Shown one piece after another: positions 33,357 to 41,600 of a stretch of DNA of 64,000 bases. The stretch covers positions 62,001-126,000 of the forward strand of contig NZ_BCRM01000008.1 of the NCBI RefSeq assembly GCF_001552595.1. Direction: 5' to 3'. The position numbers were made by a program, and so were the translations under genes. The notes under the pieces are model-generated. The model was not told the origin of the DNA and searched no databases. It saw only the letters and a program-made list of their open reading frames with translations. Positions within the stretch are counted from its first letter, which is position 1, and each line of letters starts with the position of its first letter. This DNA is from Rhodococcus erythropolis NBRC 15567 (GTDB lineage: Bacteria; Actinomycetota; Actinomycetes; Mycobacteriales; Mycobacteriaceae).

Positions 33357-34097
33357 TTACGCCGCGAGCGCCTCCTGGTCCTCCGCCAAGGAACCGTCAA
33401 CAACACGATAGACAGTATCCATCCGAGACAGGTGACTTCGGTCGTGTGTCACGAGAAGGGTTGCCGCCTCGTGTTCCCGCACCACCCCGATGATCAGATC
33501 CATGACAGCGGCACCGCGCTCCTGATCGAGCGCGCTGGTGGGCTCGTCGACCACCAGAAGCTGCGGATCGTTCATCAATGCTCGCGCGAGATTGACGCGC
33601 TGTCGCTGCCCACCCGACAGCTGAGACGGTCGTTTTCCGCTCTGATCCGCGAGCCCGACAGCGTCCAGCAAATCCATCGCTTTTGATTTCACGGCCTTGC
33701 GACGGGTCCGTGACGTGAAAACGGACTGCCCCAGATGCGCCATCACCTCGAGCTGCTCCAGAGCCGTCAACGACGACACGAGGTTGGACTGCTGGAAGAC
33801 GATTCCGATCGACGAGCGTCGCAATTCCGACGCCGCCCTCCGACTCAGCGCCGCTATGTCGGTGCTGCCTTCCGGCGTCCGGAGATAGACGTGCCCGGAA
33901 TCCGGACGGATCAGGGTCGACGCCACCGCCAACAGGCTGGACTTGCCTGAACCCGAAGGTCCGGTGATTGCGGCGATCTCGCCGCGGTGCAGTCGCAGAG
34001 ACACGTCGTCCAGCGCCGTCACCCGCGATTGCCCGTCGGGAAACGTCAGATCGACGTTCTGGATGTCGAGAACTGTGGTGCCGGTTGTCATGGTCAT
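33357..34097 (-). CDS. ABC transporter ATP-binding protein, MacB/LolD-like
   Basis: A 246-residue ATPase. Walker A GPSGSGKSS is near 41-49, signature LSGGQRQRVNLARAL near 150 and DEPTSALD near 172. It pairs with the FtsX-like permease upstream (ATGA overlap). Such pairs export or sense cell-envelope compounds rather than import nutrients. A NarL-type two-component system is divergently encoded. Confidence 0.9.
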   Translation of the reverse strand: MTMTTGTTVLDIQNVDLTFPDGQSRVTALDDVSLRLHRGEIAAITGPSGSGKSSLLAVASTLIRPDSGHVYLRTPEGSTDIAALSRRAASELRRSSIGIVFQQSNLVSSLTALEQLEVMAHLGQSVFTSRTRRKAVKSKAMDLLDAVGLADQSGKRPSQLSGGQRQRVNLARALMNDPQLLVVDEPTSALDQERGAAVMDLIIGVVREHEAATLLVTHDRSHLSRMDTVYRVVDGSLAEDQEALAA

Positions 34098-35140
34098 CGT
34101 GCGCTCCCCAATGCTGTGAGTGGATCGGTGGTCGAGAGGAATCGAAGTGCAAAGGCCGCGCCGAGCAGGCCGAGTCCGATCAATGCCACGGCAGGTACGA
34201 CGGTGGTCGATGCGTCCAGGACAAACGGCATGGCGTCACCGATCAGCGAGCCGGCCACGGCCGTCAGCCCGATTCCGACGGTGACGCCGGCAATCAGGAC
34301 GATGAGGGCCTGACCCAGTGCGTCGCGCACCAGAGAACCGGTGGTTGCGCCGAGCGCTTTCAACGTCGCGATGTCCGGGGTTCGCTGGATCGTCCACACC
34401 GTGAAGAACGCACCGATCACCAGGGCCGAGATCGCGAACAACATGAGCGTCATCAGGGTCAACGACCCGTTCTCCGATTTGTACGAACCGATCGCGTCGA
34501 GCGAACCGCTGACCGTCGTCGACGTCGTCGCGGCTGACTTGTCCGTTGCGGAAGCGTCAGAGGCTCCGGTGACAGCCAGTACTGTCGCAACGCCGCCGCG
34601 TGGATTGGCCGCCTGCCAGTCACCGAGCGTCATCCAGACGACGGGCGAATGGCTGTACCAGTCGTCACCGCGAACGTCGCTGACGGTGAACTGCTGCGTA
34701 CCGACGCTCACCTGATCGCCGGCGCCCGCCCCCAGATCGCGGGCGGCACCTTCGCTCAACACCACCGTGCCTGACGCCGACGGCGTCACGTCACCGAAAC
34801 CGCCGTCAGCACCGAACAGGGCCACCGACTTCTGATTTCCGTCGGCCAATCCTGCCTTCCCGCGGCCGATTCCGATGGGATCGACATCCTTCGCGGCCCC
34901 GGCCCAGGCGTTGACCTGGTCCTGTGTGAGCGCCGACTCGTCGAACGACGCCCCAGCTCCGGTGTCTGCAAACACCACCGTGTCGGCATTCATGGCCTCG
35001 ATGGCCGACACGTTCTGATGGCGAAGTCCTGCAGTCAACCCGCTGAGAAAACTGACGAGAAGTGCAACCAACAGAACCACGACGGAGATCAGCGCGAAAC
35101 GACCTCGCGCTGCCCGTAAGTCCCTCATTGCGACAAACAC
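34094..35140 (-). CDS. FtsX-like ABC transporter permease
   Basis: A 348-residue protein with the MacB/FtsX layout: one helix at about 15-40, a long extracellular domain (about 45-235), then three helices near the C-terminus. GTG 35140 has an AGGAAAGGAA site 8 nt upstream and fits better than the open frame up to 35236. It works with the following ATPase, probably in antibiotic resistance or envelope stress. Confidence 0.82.
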   Translation of the reverse strand: MFVAMRDLRAARGRFALISVVVLLVALLVSFLSGLTAGLRHQNVSAIEAMNADTVVFADTGAGASFDESALTQDQVNAWAGAAKDVDPIGIGRGKAGLADGNQKSVALFGADGGFGDVTPSASGTVVLSEGAARDLGAGAGDQVSVGTQQFTVSDVRGDDWYSHSPVVWMTLGDWQAANPRGGVATVLAVTGASDASATDKSAATTSTTVSGSLDAIGSYKSENGSLTLMTLMLFAISALVIGAFFTVWTIQRTPDIATLKALGATTGSLVRDALGQALIVLIAGVTVGIGLTAVAGSLIGDAMPFVLDASTTVVPAVALIGLGLLGAAFALRFLSTTDPLTALGSAR

Positions 35141-35293
35141 TGTGAATTCCTTTCCTGTGCTTGCCTCTACGCTCTCGCGGATGCAGACTCTTTCCATCGC
35201 ACCTCGGATCGACATTCCAGCGCTCGAAAGAACCATCCCGGTTTACAACTTTTGATGGATGAACCAGGCCCGAACCTCGCTAAGCTGGGCGAG

Positions 35294-36457
35294 ATGCACC
35301 GATCTCCGCTCACGCCTGTCTTCGCCGGCCTACAACTGGGCCTGCATGTCCTTGTCATGGCGCTGGCCGGTGTGGTGTTTCTTCGAGCGCTGATCGACGA
35401 ATCCGACCTCACCGCAACAATCATCGCGTTGGCCGTGATCTTTGTTGCCGTCTATCTTTTCGGGGTTGCCAAAAGGCTGCGCGGCAACGCTGCCCGCTGG
35501 TGGCTCGCCGTGCTGACCCTCGTCTGGATCGCGACGATGGCGGTATCCGCCGACGCCGCCTACCTCGCGTTCGGACTCTTCTTCCTCTATCTCCATATTC
35601 TGCGGCGCCCCTGGAGCCTGCTGGCCGTCACCGCGGCAACGGCTGTCGCCGTGATCGGCACCGGATTGCATCGCGGGTGGACAGTGGCCGGCGCCGTCGG
35701 CCCGATCATCGGCGCCGCCGTAGCCGTTGCTATCGGTCTCGGATATCAGGCGCTTTACCGCGAGGCAGCGGAGCGCGGACGTCTCATCGACGAATTGATG
35801 AACACCCGTGAAGAATTGGCGTCGACGTCTCGCGATGCCGGAAAATTCGCCGAACGTGAAAGGCTCGCGGCCGAGATCCACGACACCGTGGCCCAAGGAC
35901 TTTCGAGCATCCAGATGCTCCTCCACGCTGCCGAACGCGCCGATCCGGAAAGCCCGGCCATCCGGCAGATCAGCCTCGCACGGGAAACTGCAGCGGACAG
36001 TCTTGCCGAAACCCGCCAACTCATAGCCGAATTGACACCGGCGGCCCTGGACGGTCAGTCGCTCGCCGATGCGCTTCGTCGAATCTGTGAACGCGCGAGC
36101 AGTCCTGAACTGGAAGCGCGATCCGTGGTCGAAGGTGAGGCAATCCGGCTGCCGATGCCCCTCGAAGCAACACTGGTGCGCATCGCCCAGGGTGCGGTAT
36201 CCAATGTTCTCCGCCACGCGGATGCAACCAGAATGGCTGTGACACTGACGTATTCCGACAACACCGTCAGCCTCGACGTGGTCGACAACGGCCGCGGCTT
36301 CGACGTGGAAGTTCTCGAACGTGGACCGGCGGAATCGTTTGGCCTCAACGCAATTCGACGACGCGTCGAACTGCAGGGCGGAACGTTCTCCATCGAGTCG
36401 GAGCCGGGACACACGGCCGTCGCGGTGACGTTTCCCCTCGATGTCGGTGAACAGTGA
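35294..36457 (+). CDS. Sensor histidine kinase (HisKA_3/NarX-DesK type)
   Basis: About 387 residues. Five to six membrane segments (residues 5-145) lead to a linker helix, the dimerisation box ERERLAAEIHDTVAQG with phospho-acceptor H196, and an ATPase domain with DNGRGFDVE and FGLNAIRRRVELQGG. ATG 35294 is preferred; ATG 35252/35255 lack ribosome sites. The stop overlaps the regulator start (GTGA). It probably controls the divergent ABC transporter genes. Confidence 0.88.
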   Translation: MHRSPLTPVFAGLQLGLHVLVMALAGVVFLRALIDESDLTATIIALAVIFVAVYLFGVAKRLRGNAARWWLAVLTLVWIATMAVSADAAYLAFGLFFLYLHILRRPWSLLAVTAATAVAVIGTGLHRGWTVAGAVGPIIGAAVAVAIGLGYQALYREAAERGRLIDELMNTREELASTSRDAGKFAERERLAAEIHDTVAQGLSSIQMLLHAAERADPESPAIRQISLARETAADSLAETRQLIAELTPAALDGQSLADALRRICERASSPELEARSVVEGEAIRLPMPLEATLVRIAQGAVSNVLRHADATRMAVTLTYSDNTVSLDVVDNGRGFDVEVLERGPAESFGLNAIRRRVELQGGTFSIESEPGHTAVAVTFPLDVGEQ

Positions 36458-37071
36458 TCCGCCTGCTGCTCGCCGACGATCACGCGATCGTGCGCGCCGG
36501 ACTGCGAGCGCTGCTCGAAAGCGAATCCGACATCGAGGTGGTCGGCGAAGCAGGGACCGCCGAGGAAGCCATAGCCTTCTGCGCCACCACGCCGGTCGAC
36601 CTCGTGCTCATGGACCTGCGGTTCGGGCCAGGCAAGACCGGGGTCGACGCCACCCGCGCGGTATGCGCGCTGCCGAATCCGCCGCACGTACTCGTTGTGA
36701 CCAACTACGACACGGACGCGGATATCTTGAGCGCCGTCGAAGCCGGAGCCAGCGGCTATCTACTCAAGGACACACCCCCGGTCGAGTTGCTGTCGGCCGT
36801 CCGCGCCGCTGCGAGCGGGGACAGCGTTCTCTCACCTGCCATCGCGTCGAAGCTCATGACTCGCGTCCGTAAGCCCGAAACCAGCCTCAGCCCAAGGGAA
36901 ATCGAGGTGCTGAAGCTGGTGGCGGCGGGTCGATCCAACCGCGAGATCGGTAAAGAACTGTTCCTGAGCGAGACCACGGTCAAATCGCATCTGGTCCACA
37001 TCTTCGGCAAGTTGGGCGTGAAGTCGCGGACGTCGGCGGTAGCTCGTGCGCGGGAGTTGGGTTCGATCTGA
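36454..37071 (+). CDS. NarL/LuxR-type response regulator
   Basis: A 205-residue regulator. Receiver domain 1-120 with D8/D9 acidic pocket and phospho-acceptor D54 (DLVLMDLRFG). LuxR helix-turn-helix at about 140-205 (LSPREIEVLKLVAAGRSNREIGKELFLSETTVKSHL). It is translated from a GTGA overlap with the kinase gene, forming a complete two-component system. Confidence 0.92.
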   Translation: MIRLLLADDHAIVRAGLRALLESESDIEVVGEAGTAEEAIAFCATTPVDLVLMDLRFGPGKTGVDATRAVCALPNPPHVLVVTNYDTDADILSAVEAGASGYLLKDTPPVELLSAVRAAASGDSVLSPAIASKLMTRVRKPETSLSPREIEVLKLVAAGRSNREIGKELFLSETTVKSHLVHIFGKLGVKSRTSAVARARELGSI

Positions 37072-37384
37072 GGCTTTGGACAATTCAAGCGGGGCAAATT
37101 GAGGTCGCCAACCAAACTGGACTAGTACCAGGGCCCAACATGACCGATCAACACCTTCGCCGCCAACGTTCTCAGTCGGACAGTCTGATACGCCGAATTC
37201 TAAAACCAATGCATAGAAACGCCAACGCACGAACCGGCGCTCTCTCGCCACGAGCGAATACGCGGGTGGAGTGAAAAACTTGCTCGAATACTGATGCATT
37301 TCAACAATTCTCAAACTCCTACGGTTACCGAAGTTGTCCGCTTTGTCTCTGGCTATCGAAAGTTTGTTCGATTATACTTTCGGT
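37072..37384. other. 313-bp intergenic region, AT-richer, no gene seen
   Basis: Between the response regulator and the HNH gene no coding frame of good quality was found on either strand. The sequence is noticeably richer in A/T than the flanks. Its right end carries the inverted repeat described separately. Confidence 0.5.
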
Positions 37385-37385
37385 A
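37354..37385 (+). promoter_or_regulatory. Inverted repeat at the start of the DUF222-HNH gene
   Basis: TATCGAAAGT (37354-37363) and ACTTTCGGTA (37376-37385) pair with one mismatch around a 12-bp AT-rich spacer containing TTGTTCGATTATA. The element runs into the ATG start. Genes of the 13E12-type family often have similar palindromes just upstream. Confidence 0.45.
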
Positions 37386-38623
37386 TGGATAGTCGGGAAG
37401 CATGGCAGCTGGATGGTGAGGGCCTCAAGGGTGAGGTTCTGGATCTGGTGCGCGCCCGGCACGAGTTGCAGTCGCGGTTGGTGTTGCTGATCGTGGAGAT
37501 GTTTTCCCGTGACGTTCTCGGTGGGAAGGGTTTTCGGGCGATCGCACAGTGGTTGCACGGGTCGACGAATCTTGAGATCGGTGAGTGCAGTCTGCTGGTC
37601 GGACTGGCGCGGTTGTTGATGCTCGAACCTGTTGTCGCGGATGCGTTTCATCGCGGTGATGTGGATGCGTTGAAAGCCCGGCAGGTGGCGTCGTTTTGTC
37701 AGCATCCGCCGAAGAACATGACCCTGGCGGATGTGGACAAGGCTCGCGAGATTTTGTTGTCGTTGGCGTCGAAGAACATTGCGGATTGTGATGCGGTGCG
37801 GGCGGCGATTCGGCGGATCGAGAAGCAGTACGGCAAGCGTGAGGACGGCGTCCCGGTCGGGGAAGATTCCGAACGTAACGAGTTCTACGCCTCGAAAGGC
37901 TTGTACGGGCGAGTGTCGGTGAAGGGCGACTTGGATGCTGTGAACGGGGCCCGGTTGATCACCTTGTTGTCGAGCCTGTCCGCTCCGACACCGGAGAAGG
38001 ACGGCGTCAAGGACACCCGCACGCCTGCATTACGGCGCGCGGACGGGTTCTGCGAACTGCTGCGCCGCTACGAGCGGGCGGGGTTGGGTCCGATCGAGGG
38101 CGGCGTGAAACCACACATCACGGTCACCGCATCGGCGAAAGACATGACCGATCTGCAAGCCTTGAAAGACCTCCTGCCGTCCACTGAGGAACTCGGGTTT
38201 GCGTGGACGGATTGGGTGGGCCCGATCAGTATCGACACCGCACGGATGCTCGCCTGCGACTGCACCGTGACGCGGATCTTGTTGGATGAGAATGGTGTTC
38301 CGCTCGACTGCGGTAAGGAAGCGAGAACAGCGACTGTTCCGCAGCGGCGGGCGTTGGCAGTTCGTGATGGTGGGTGCGCGTTCCCAGGGTGCGGGACTCC
38401 GTCGGGGTGGTGCGATGCCCATCATATTGTTCACTGGAACGATGGTGGCCCAACAGATCTCGACAACCTGATCTTGTTGTGCGGTCATCACCACCGGACG
38501 ATGCACCACACCGAGTGGCGTGTCGAGATCGGCCCGGATCGGAAGTCGGTGTTCTATCCGCCGATGTCCGTTGACCCGTATCAGCAGCCGATCGGCGGGA
38601 ACAGCCCGCCGACAGCCGCCTGA
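37385..38623 (+). CDS. DUF222 domain HNH endonuclease (13E12 repeat family)
   Basis: A 412-residue protein. The DUF222 region fills about 15-300. The HNH motif follows near 335-390: CAFPGCGTPSGWCDAHHIVHWNDGG ... LCGHHHRTMHH, with zinc Cys residues and catalytic His present. Codon choice differs from neighbours, with more T in third positions, suggesting transfer. These proteins occur in many copies in actinobacterial genomes; a homing or selfish role is suspected but unproven. It is bracketed by an upstream palindrome and a downstream long hairpin. Confidence 0.85.
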   Translation: MDSREAWQLDGEGLKGEVLDLVRARHELQSRLVLLIVEMFSRDVLGGKGFRAIAQWLHGSTNLEIGECSLLVGLARLLMLEPVVADAFHRGDVDALKARQVASFCQHPPKNMTLADVDKAREILLSLASKNIADCDAVRAAIRRIEKQYGKREDGVPVGEDSERNEFYASKGLYGRVSVKGDLDAVNGARLITLLSSLSAPTPEKDGVKDTRTPALRRADGFCELLRRYERAGLGPIEGGVKPHITVTASAKDMTDLQALKDLLPSTEELGFAWTDWVGPISIDTARMLACDCTVTRILLDENGVPLDCGKEARTATVPQRRALAVRDGGCAFPGCGTPSGWCDAHHIVHWNDGGPTDLDNLILLCGHHHRTMHHTEWRVEIGPDRKSVFYPPMSVDPYQQPIGGNSPPTAA

Positions 38624-38635
38624 ACGGGCATAACT

Positions 38636-38695
38636 GAAAATGCCAGCGTATGCACCGGGGAAGAATCATGCCCCGGGGCATACGCTGGCATTTTC
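38636..38695. terminator. Strong 25-pair hairpin terminator after the HNH gene
   Basis: Perfect 18-bp arms GAAAATGCCAGCGTATGC and its complement (38678-38695) are extended inward by CCGGGG/CCCCGG after one mismatch, with a 10-nt loop. The arms end in A and T runs on both sides, so it can terminate in both directions. Confidence 0.85.
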
Positions 38696-38767
38696 GGTTG
38701 CGCGCGATGTCCGTCTTGCGACAGCATCTGTCTCCACTTCGACACGCAGGACCAATAGGGTCGAGGG

Positions 38768-39583
38768 ATGTCTTTCTGCGAACCCGCCCGCGTTGTCACC
38801 GTCACGTCCCTGACCCCGCACATGCGGCGAATCAGCATCGAGGCAGAAGGTGACTGGCACTGGCCGACCGGCGGACAAGGCGACGAGCGCATCGATATCG
38901 CGTTCCCGAAACCCGGTGAAACAGAAGCAGATTACGACTACTTCAACAATCCCGACTACGGCAAGGCCGATCTCGGAACCGAGCCACCGTGGCGGCACTA
39001 CACCGTGCGCAAGGTGCACGACGGCGGCCGACGTCTGGACATCGACTTCGTCGTGCACCCTGGCGGTATTGCAGCGGATTGGGCCCTGCGGGCCGAACCA
39101 GGTCACCTACTAGGCGTCTTCTGGTCGGACAGTTCGCGGTCCCACTACCAAGCACCGGCGGGTCCTCGCTGGCAGCTGCTGGTCGCAGACGCCACGGGTC
39201 TCCCCGGACTGGGCAGGATTGTCGAAGAACTTCGAGAGGGCGATGTCGCACAGGCGATCATCGAGGTCGAAACCGAAGAGGATCGACAGGAATTTGTCAC
39301 TCGCGGCGACGTCACGTACACGTGGCTCGTGGGGAGTGGCCTCGGAAAGGCGCCGAGCGCGCTGTTCGAAGCTGTGGAGAAGGTCGAGTTTCCCGAATCC
39401 GAATCGGCCGACGTCTACGCGTGGGTGGCGTGCGAAAGCGCAACCAGCCGTCGTATTCGTAAGCATCTGAGGGAAGTTCGAGGAATTGCTCGCGACAAGC
39501 ACAATGTTGTCGGGTACTGGCGAGAGGGCGCCGACGGCCACGTTTCCGGCATGAACAGCGAGGAAGTCACCGTCGGCGCCTGA
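38768..39583 (+). CDS. Siderophore-interacting protein (FAD-dependent ferric reductase)
   Basis: A 271-residue protein of the SIP/ViuB family. The FAD-binding RHYTVRKVHDGG motif is near residue 76 and the NAD(P)H-binding SIP domain follows (LLVADATGLPGLGRI, WLVGSGLGKAPSALFEAV). It reduces Fe(III)-siderophores in the cytoplasm to free the iron. No siderophore synthesis genes stand next to it; the RiPP importer 14 kb away is probably a separate unit. Confidence 0.87.
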   Translation: MSFCEPARVVTVTSLTPHMRRISIEAEGDWHWPTGGQGDERIDIAFPKPGETEADYDYFNNPDYGKADLGTEPPWRHYTVRKVHDGGRRLDIDFVVHPGGIAADWALRAEPGHLLGVFWSDSSRSHYQAPAGPRWQLLVADATGLPGLGRIVEELREGDVAQAIIEVETEEDRQEFVTRGDVTYTWLVGSGLGKAPSALFEAVEKVEFPESESADVYAWVACESATSRRIRKHLREVRGIARDKHNVVGYWREGADGHVSGMNSEEVTVGA

Positions 39584-39592
39584 GCGCCGTAA

Positions 39593-40021
39593 TCACTCTG
39601 CCGGCAGTGTGTCGGTAGATTCTGCGTGAGCCTGCTGCACGTCAGCCGGCTTTTCCGCCAGCATCTCGAACAGTGCACGGCGTGCCTCGGCAAGAATTGC
39701 CTCTGCCTTGGCGACCTGCTCAGCGGTCCCACCTGCGGCTACCGCGACAGCGGCACCTCGGAGTAGACCCATCGCGGGACGGAGCGCTGCGCCGGCTTCA
39801 CCGAAGTGAGGGCGGCCGTGTCCGCGCTGGTCGGGTCGACCAAATCCGCTCTGGTCGGGCCGACCGCGTCGGCCTTCGGGGCGTCCTTCTGCTCGGTCTT
39901 CGAAGCGACCCTCGGGTCGCTCTCCATCGAATCCTCGACGGAAACCGTGTCCACGATGCGGGCCTCGGCGGCCATGCTCGCGACGTTCTTGCATTTCTGG
40001 GTTGTTGTGTGGGGCGTACAT
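39593..40021 (-). CDS. Arg/Gly/His-rich small protein, unknown
   Basis: A 142-residue protein with a clear GGAGG site. Residues 10-75 are extremely rich in R, G, H, P and E, with repeated R-P-E-G-R and G-R-P-D-Q units. The C-terminal part is an ordinary helical segment (LLRGAAVAVAAGGTAEQVAKAEAILAEARRALFEML). The N-terminal style recalls actinobacterial PadR regulators, but the winged-helix domain is missing. RNA or DNA binding through the RG-rich part is possible. A tandem repeat resembling a PadR-type operator lies upstream. Confidence 0.6.
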   Translation of the reverse strand: MYAPHNNPEMQERREHGRRGPHRGHGFRRGFDGERPEGRFEDRAEGRPEGRRGRPDQSGFGRPDQRGHGRPHFGEAGAALRPAMGLLRGAAVAVAAGGTAEQVAKAEAILAEARRALFEMLAEKPADVQQAHAESTDTLPAE

Positions 40022-40055
40022 GTTGTCCTCCTGGACTGTCTGTGTTTGTTTGACG

Positions 40056-40077
40056 TATCGACGATATATCGACAATA
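40056..40077 (-). promoter_or_regulatory. Abutting 11-bp direct repeats containing the palindrome CGATATATCG
   Basis: TATCGACGATA (40056-40066) is followed directly by TATCGACAATA (40067-40077). At their junction CGATATATCG (40062-40071) is a perfect palindrome. The element lies 35-56 bp upstream of the Arg/Gly-rich gene and 60 bp upstream of the divergent proline dehydrogenase gene. Confidence 0.5.
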
Positions 40078-40136
40078 GATCGAACGCAAGGGTCCGGAGA
40101 ATAATTCCCGCACCCTCGTCCGGATACGCTGAAGCC

Positions 40137-41093
40137 GTGAACACGGATCTACAAGCCCAGGCCGCAGACGTCCTACGCCGCCTCGCACTCGACGAATCCC
40201 TGAAAGAACGCACCATGGCGGACGCTGCGACTGCAGCTCTCGCACGGAAAGTCGCCGCTCGCTACATCGGCGGCGAAACCATCGACGACGCTTTCGACCG
40301 CCTCCCCTCGATCTTCGCGCGAGGACACAAGGCGAGCATCGAATACACCGGGGAAAGCGTCCGGGATCCCGAGCTCGCGAACGCCGAAACCGATGTTTTC
40401 GTGGAACTCGCGGAACGAATCGGCACGTCGGGTGTCGAGAGCACCGTGTCGTTCGACCTCTCGCACATCGGCTTGGTAATCGATCCGGAGCAGTGCTTTC
40501 GCAATGTCGTGCGCCTGGCCGAGGCCACGGAACGCGCAGGTGCCGAGCTGATCATCTCCGCCGAAGCGTCCGATCGCACCGACCTGGTCCTCGACATGCA
40601 CGCGCGGCTGGCCGAGCGCTTCACTCACGTGGGGATCACTGTTCAGGCCCGACTGCACCGGACCGCAAAGGATCTCGCCGCTCTGCTGGACCGACCCGGC
40701 CGCATCCGTCTCGTGAAGGGCGCCTTCCTCGAAGCCGAATCCGTCGCCTACCCACGCGGTAGTGCCGAACTGCGAAGCGCGTATCTCGACTACGCAGCCC
40801 GAATCGTCGAATCGGGTCACCAGGTTTCCATCGCGACGCATGACCGCGACATCCTCGAAGCATTACGCGCCGAGCATGATTCGAAGCTCAGAGCCGACCA
40901 CGTGGAGTTCGAGATGCTGCTCGGTCTCGGTACCGAGCAACTGGACGCACTCCGAGCCGCGGGCTTCACCACACGCGAATACGTCATCTTCGGAACACAG
41001 TGGTGGCTGTACGTACTCAATCGCATCGCCGAAGAGCCGGAGCGTGTCTACACCGCGCTCGTCGACGCCGCGCTTGTCACCACTGCAAACTGA
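40137..41093 (+). CDS. Proline dehydrogenase (monofunctional)
   Basis: A 318-residue TIM-barrel flavoenzyme of the PRODH family: GHKASIEYTGESV, LSAEASDRTDLVL-like strand, GRIRLVKGAFLEAESVAYPR and THDRDILEAL are typical. It oxidises proline to pyrroline-5-carboxylate. GTG 40137 begins the homologous part; the frame upstream overlaps the divergent gene. No P5C dehydrogenase is adjacent, although an aldehyde dehydrogenase of another class lies downstream. A strong hairpin follows the stop. Confidence 0.85.
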   Translation: MNTDLQAQAADVLRRLALDESLKERTMADAATAALARKVAARYIGGETIDDAFDRLPSIFARGHKASIEYTGESVRDPELANAETDVFVELAERIGTSGVESTVSFDLSHIGLVIDPEQCFRNVVRLAEATERAGAELIISAEASDRTDLVLDMHARLAERFTHVGITVQARLHRTAKDLAALLDRPGRIRLVKGAFLEAESVAYPRGSAELRSAYLDYAARIVESGHQVSIATHDRDILEALRAEHDSKLRADHVEFEMLLGLGTEQLDALRAAGFTTREYVIFGTQWWLYVLNRIAEEPERVYTALVDAALVTTAN

Positions 41094-41102
41094 TCCGCAG
41101 CA

Positions 41103-41147
41103 ACACAAGTGGGGCTGCACTCGAATCGAGTGCAGCCCCACTTGTGT
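41103..41147. terminator. Perfect 21-bp-arm bidirectional terminator
   Basis: Arms 41103-41123 and 41127-41147 are exactly complementary with a 3-nt loop, ten bases after the proline dehydrogenase stop and a few bases before the stop of the convergent SRPBCC gene. One terminator serves both genes. Confidence 0.85.
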
Positions 41148-41153
41148 ATGTTT

Positions 41154-41597
41154 CTAGCTCTCCAGAAACGCCTTGATGCGCGCCAGAGTGGTTTCCATTC
41201 CGGTCTGCATCAGCTGATCTCGACCCCGACCGAGCAGGCCGCTACCCGACATCATGCGGACGTAAAGCGCAGGCGTCGCATAGATTTCACGAGTCTCGGT
41301 AAGCACAGTGCCCGTTCCCGAAGGCTCGAGCACGTACGTCCACCGAGCCTTCGGCTCGTCCGATTCGAAGGAGAACTTCCGGCAGTCGACCACGTCGACC
41401 ACCGTGCAGTGCGTGCTCCACCGAATCAGGCCGTGCTTGTTGGTGCCCTTGAACTTTGCACCCACAGTGCCCGGAGTTCCGGAAGTCCATGTTCCACCGG
41501 TGTTTTCAGGGCTGAAGCGACCCATACCTTCGATGTCGCTGACAACCTTCCACACCGATACCGGAGTTGCCTCGATGTACGCGCTGGCGGTTTCCAC
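41154..41597 (-). CDS. SRPBCC (START/polyketide cyclase-like) family protein
   Basis: A 147-residue protein with the helix-grip fold pattern: ATPVSVWKVVSDIEGMGRFSPENTGG at the start, central beta strands and a long C-terminal helix MQTGMETTLARIKAFLE. The family binds hydrophobic ligands; role unknown. It follows the semialdehyde dehydrogenase gene by 3 nt, so both are probably one transcript. Confidence 0.82.
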   Translation of the reverse strand: METASAYIEATPVSVWKVVSDIEGMGRFSPENTGGTWTSGTPGTVGAKFKGTNKHGLIRWSTHCTVVDVVDCRKFSFESDEPKARWTYVLEPSGTGTVLTETREIYATPALYVRMMSGSGLLGRGRDQLMQTGMETTLARIKAFLES

Positions 41598-41600
41598 CCG

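Noticed and set aside
38768..39583. Siderophore-interacting protein as part of the RiPP metallophore system
   Set aside because: It is about 7.5 kb beyond the second YcaO gene, behind unrelated genes and terminators, and no Zur-like site was seen before it.
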